From: an uncultured Eudoraea sp. | Lineage (GTDB): Bacteria > Bacteroidota > Bacteroidia > Flavobacteriales > Flavobacteriaceae | NCBI RefSeq assembly: GCF_947490415.1 | Contig: NZ_CANLGX010000004.1 | Span: 62,001-126,000, forward strand | DNA: 64,000 nt | Direction: 5' to 3' | The notes under the pieces: generated by a model | Told to the model about the DNA's origin: nothing | The model's input: the letters and a program-made list of their open reading frames with translations, nothing else | Database searches by the model: none | Part shown: positions 62,563-64,000 of the stretch, piece by piece | Layout: every line of letters starts with the position of its first letter | How positions within the stretch are numbered: position 1 is the stretch's first letter | Made by a program: the position numbers and the translations under genes

Positions 62563-63468
62563 TCAAATTTCAAAAATCTTGCCATCATCAGCCAAATCAA
62601 CATTCTCAAAAACTGCAATAGCCTCCTCTCTGAAAGGCAATATAGATTTATACCTTGTAGAAAAATGTCCTAGTAGTAATCTAAATACATTGGCTTCTTT
62701 GGCAATTGTTGCCGCCTGCATGGCTGTAGAATGCTTGGTTTTTTTCGCTAAATTCGCTTCGGTTTCTAAAAAAGTGGCTTCATGATACAGTAGATCCACA
62801 TCGTTTAGAAGGGGAACCATCTCCCTGTTAAATCCGGTATCACTGCAATAGGCATATTGTTTTGTCTGAGGGGGATCCAGGCTGAGTTCCGAATTTGCTA
62901 TAACTGAACCATCATCAAGTTTTATGTCATTACCCTGTTTTATACTCCGAAAATATGCTTTGTCAATTTTATATTTTGCTGTTGCCAACACATTCAATTT
63001 GCGCTCGCCCGGCAGTTCGCTGAATAAAAAACCGTTAGTATATATTCTATGATCCAAAGGAATTGTTTTCACCCTTACATTGGCATCTTGAAAAATAATT
63101 TCAGATTTTTTGGAAGATAGTTCGTGAAAAATAAGCTTATAATTGGTCCAGGAATTGCCAAGCCTAAGAAGTAAGGTAATGACCTTTTGAATTCCTACCG
63201 GACCATATATGTGCAGGTCCTTTTCTCTACCTAATAATCTAAACGTGGAAATAAGTCCGGGCAAACCAAAAAAATGATCTCCATGTAAATGTGAAATAAA
63301 TATATGCTCAATCCTTGAGAATTTAATTTTATTCTTTCGCAACTGTACCTGTGTTCCTTCACCGCAGTCTATTAGAAAAAGACGGTTCCTTATTTCCAAT
63401 ACCTGAGACGTTGGGTTAGTCAATGCTTTAGGAGTAGCTGCGTAGCAACCCAGGATGTGCAGCTTCAT
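62563..63468 (-). CDS. rnz: Ribonuclease Z
   Basis: The tRNA 3'-processing endonuclease of the metallo-beta-lactamase fold. The zinc motif is SHLHGDH (His60, His62, Asp64, His65 in ISHLHGDHFFGLPG), with further ligands in YCSDTGFN and LLGHFSTRY and the flexible exosite around 150-170. Length 301 is the short RNase Z form. The start overlaps the stop of the upstream DUF3291 gene by 4 bp. Confidence 0.95.
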   Translation of the reverse strand: MKLHILGCYAATPKALTNPTSQVLEIRNRLFLIDCGEGTQVQLRKNKIKFSRIEHIFISHLHGDHFFGLPGLISTFRLLGREKDLHIYGPVGIQKVITLLLRLGNSWTNYKLIFHELSSKKSEIIFQDANVRVKTIPLDHRIYTNGFLFSELPGERKLNVLATAKYKIDKAYFRSIKQGNDIKLDDGSVIANSELSLDPPQTKQYAYCSDTGFNREMVPLLNDVDLLYHEATFLETEANLAKKTKHSTAMQAATIAKEANVFRLLLGHFSTRYKSILPFREEAIAVFENVDLADDGKIFEI

Positions 63469-63944
63469 TTTTGTTTCCAGGTTTCCAATTTATATATATT
63501 GGCCTGTTTTGGGGTAAAATTGCTCTTTAAGGTAAAGGCGTAGGGACTTTCCCCATATTTATTAAGATATTCAAGCCGTTCTTTCGCCTCCCGGGGAGTA
63601 GGATATTTACCATTTGGCACATACCAGCAGGCCATATGCATTTCTTTCATATTAGAGAACCATTCCTTTCTTCTATTGAATATATTCTTGTGTTCAGACC
63701 TATAGGTAAAATCGAAAAGTGCTTTTATTGATTGCCAAACAGACATATTAACAACAATATATTCGTCATGGAACACCTGAATAGAAGATTCACTATTGTC
63801 CTCTATTAATCGCCAGATAAAACCTTCACTTTTTTCCGCCAGTTGGTTTATTCGATCCAGGTTATTTACAAAATCTATCATAACAGGACTGTCCATAGGG
63901 GCTAACATGCGGGCAATATTAATTTGTGCAAGGTTATAATTCAT
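63465..63944 (-). CDS. DUF3291 family protein
   Basis: A 159-residue protein matching the DUF3291 family, related in fold to monooxygenase-type ferredoxin-like (ABM) domains. Its start NLAQINIARMLAPMDSPVM and VNMSVWQSIKALFDFTY are typical. Its function is not known. It is translated just before rnz, overlapping by 4 bp, and starts 3 bp after the stop of the gene at the window edge. Confidence 0.83.
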   Translation of the reverse strand: MNYNLAQINIARMLAPMDSPVMIDFVNNLDRINQLAEKSEGFIWRLIEDNSESSIQVFHDEYIVVNMSVWQSIKALFDFTYRSEHKNIFNRRKEWFSNMKEMHMACWYVPNGKYPTPREAKERLEYLNKYGESPYAFTLKSNFTPKQANIYKLETWKQK

Positions 63945-63947
63945 GAA

Positions 63948-64000
63948 TTACAGCTCAAGATCTCGTTCAATTTCTTCCATTTCAATAATATCCTTTGCCT
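63948..64000 (-). CDS. C-terminal end of a probable STAS-domain protein (cut by the window)
   Basis: Only the last 16 full codons are visible, ending KDIIEMEEIERDLEL and a TAA at 63950-63948. A gene for a STAS-type anti-sigma factor antagonist with a similar acidic C-terminus lies upstream of rnz in flavobacteria as I recall, so this is the likely identity; the fragment alone cannot prove it. Confidence 0.4.
   Translation of the reverse strand, partial: AKDIIEMEEIERDLEL

Noticed and set aside
1-64000. tRNA genes, CRISPR arrays, prophage or restriction and defence systems
   Set aside because: I looked through the intergenic stretches on both strands and saw no cloverleaf-like sequence, repeat array, integrase or defence gene.

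Overview
The window looks like a chromosomal segment of a member of the Bacteroidota, most likely a marine Flavobacteriaceae. It is AT-rich, most genes lack a clear Shine-Dalgarno sequence, and several promoters fit the Bacteroidota consensus (TTTG, about 19 nt, TAnnTTTG). One lipoprotein carries the Bacteroidota export signal after its lipobox Cys. Many families are flavobacterial in flavour: a fused ABC permease/M1 peptidase, an OprO/P porin, DUF3822 next to rsmD, and a deoxyhypusine-synthase-like gene beside speA and speB. Apart from a few accessory genes this is ordinary chromosome; I see no prophage, CRISPR array or intact insertion sequence.

Layout. 0-2.6 kb: the tail of a receiver-domain protein, a CheY-like regulator and a GAF/class III nucleotide cyclase. 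2.6-7.2 kb: an ABC ATPase and a permease fused to an M1 peptidase. 7.8-10.7 kb: a fatty acid desaturase, a cold-shock protein and a porin. 11.4-15.1 kb: a polyamine operon (speA, speB, a DHS-like gene probably making homospermidine, and an acidic small protein). 15.4-18.8 kb: a secreted sulfatase and a GC-rich Sel1-repeat gene that looks foreign. 18.9-31.9 kb: pgpH-like HD phosphohydrolase, thiolase, an NlpC/P60-like protein without its catalytic Cys, a TPR protein, gyrA, clpC, a small unknown and nnr. 32.1-37 kb: thrABC, preceded by a well-formed promoter and a 30-residue leader peptide ending in Ile and four Thr codons, a probable attenuator. 37-41 kb: gcvT, a nucleotide-sugar reductase-like gene, a pterin dehydratase, yebC and a lipoprotein.

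46.2-40.9 kb on the minus strand: a RecD-like helicase, DUF4126, kdsB, a HAD hydrolase, a kdnB-like dehydrogenase and an acyltransferase, pointing to Kdo or 8-amino-Kdo LPS chemistry. 46.3-50.8 kb: a membrane-anchored unknown, DUF3822, rsmD, the RNase P RNA gene (minus strand) and dnaX.

57.5-50.7 kb on the minus strand is the most interesting part: a complete, tightly packed eboA-B-C-D-E-F operon plus a TMEM220-family membrane gene as an apparent seventh member. The ebo genes are known from cyanobacteria (scytonemin precursor trafficking) and from operons shared by unrelated bacteria and some algae; their product here is unknown. EboF appears to have lost several of the metal ligands of its enzyme superfamily. 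57.7-64 kb: miaE, then a minus-strand polyphosphate operon (pdxH, sixA-like, ppk, ppx), RNase Z, a DUF3291 protein and the end of a probable STAS-domain gene.
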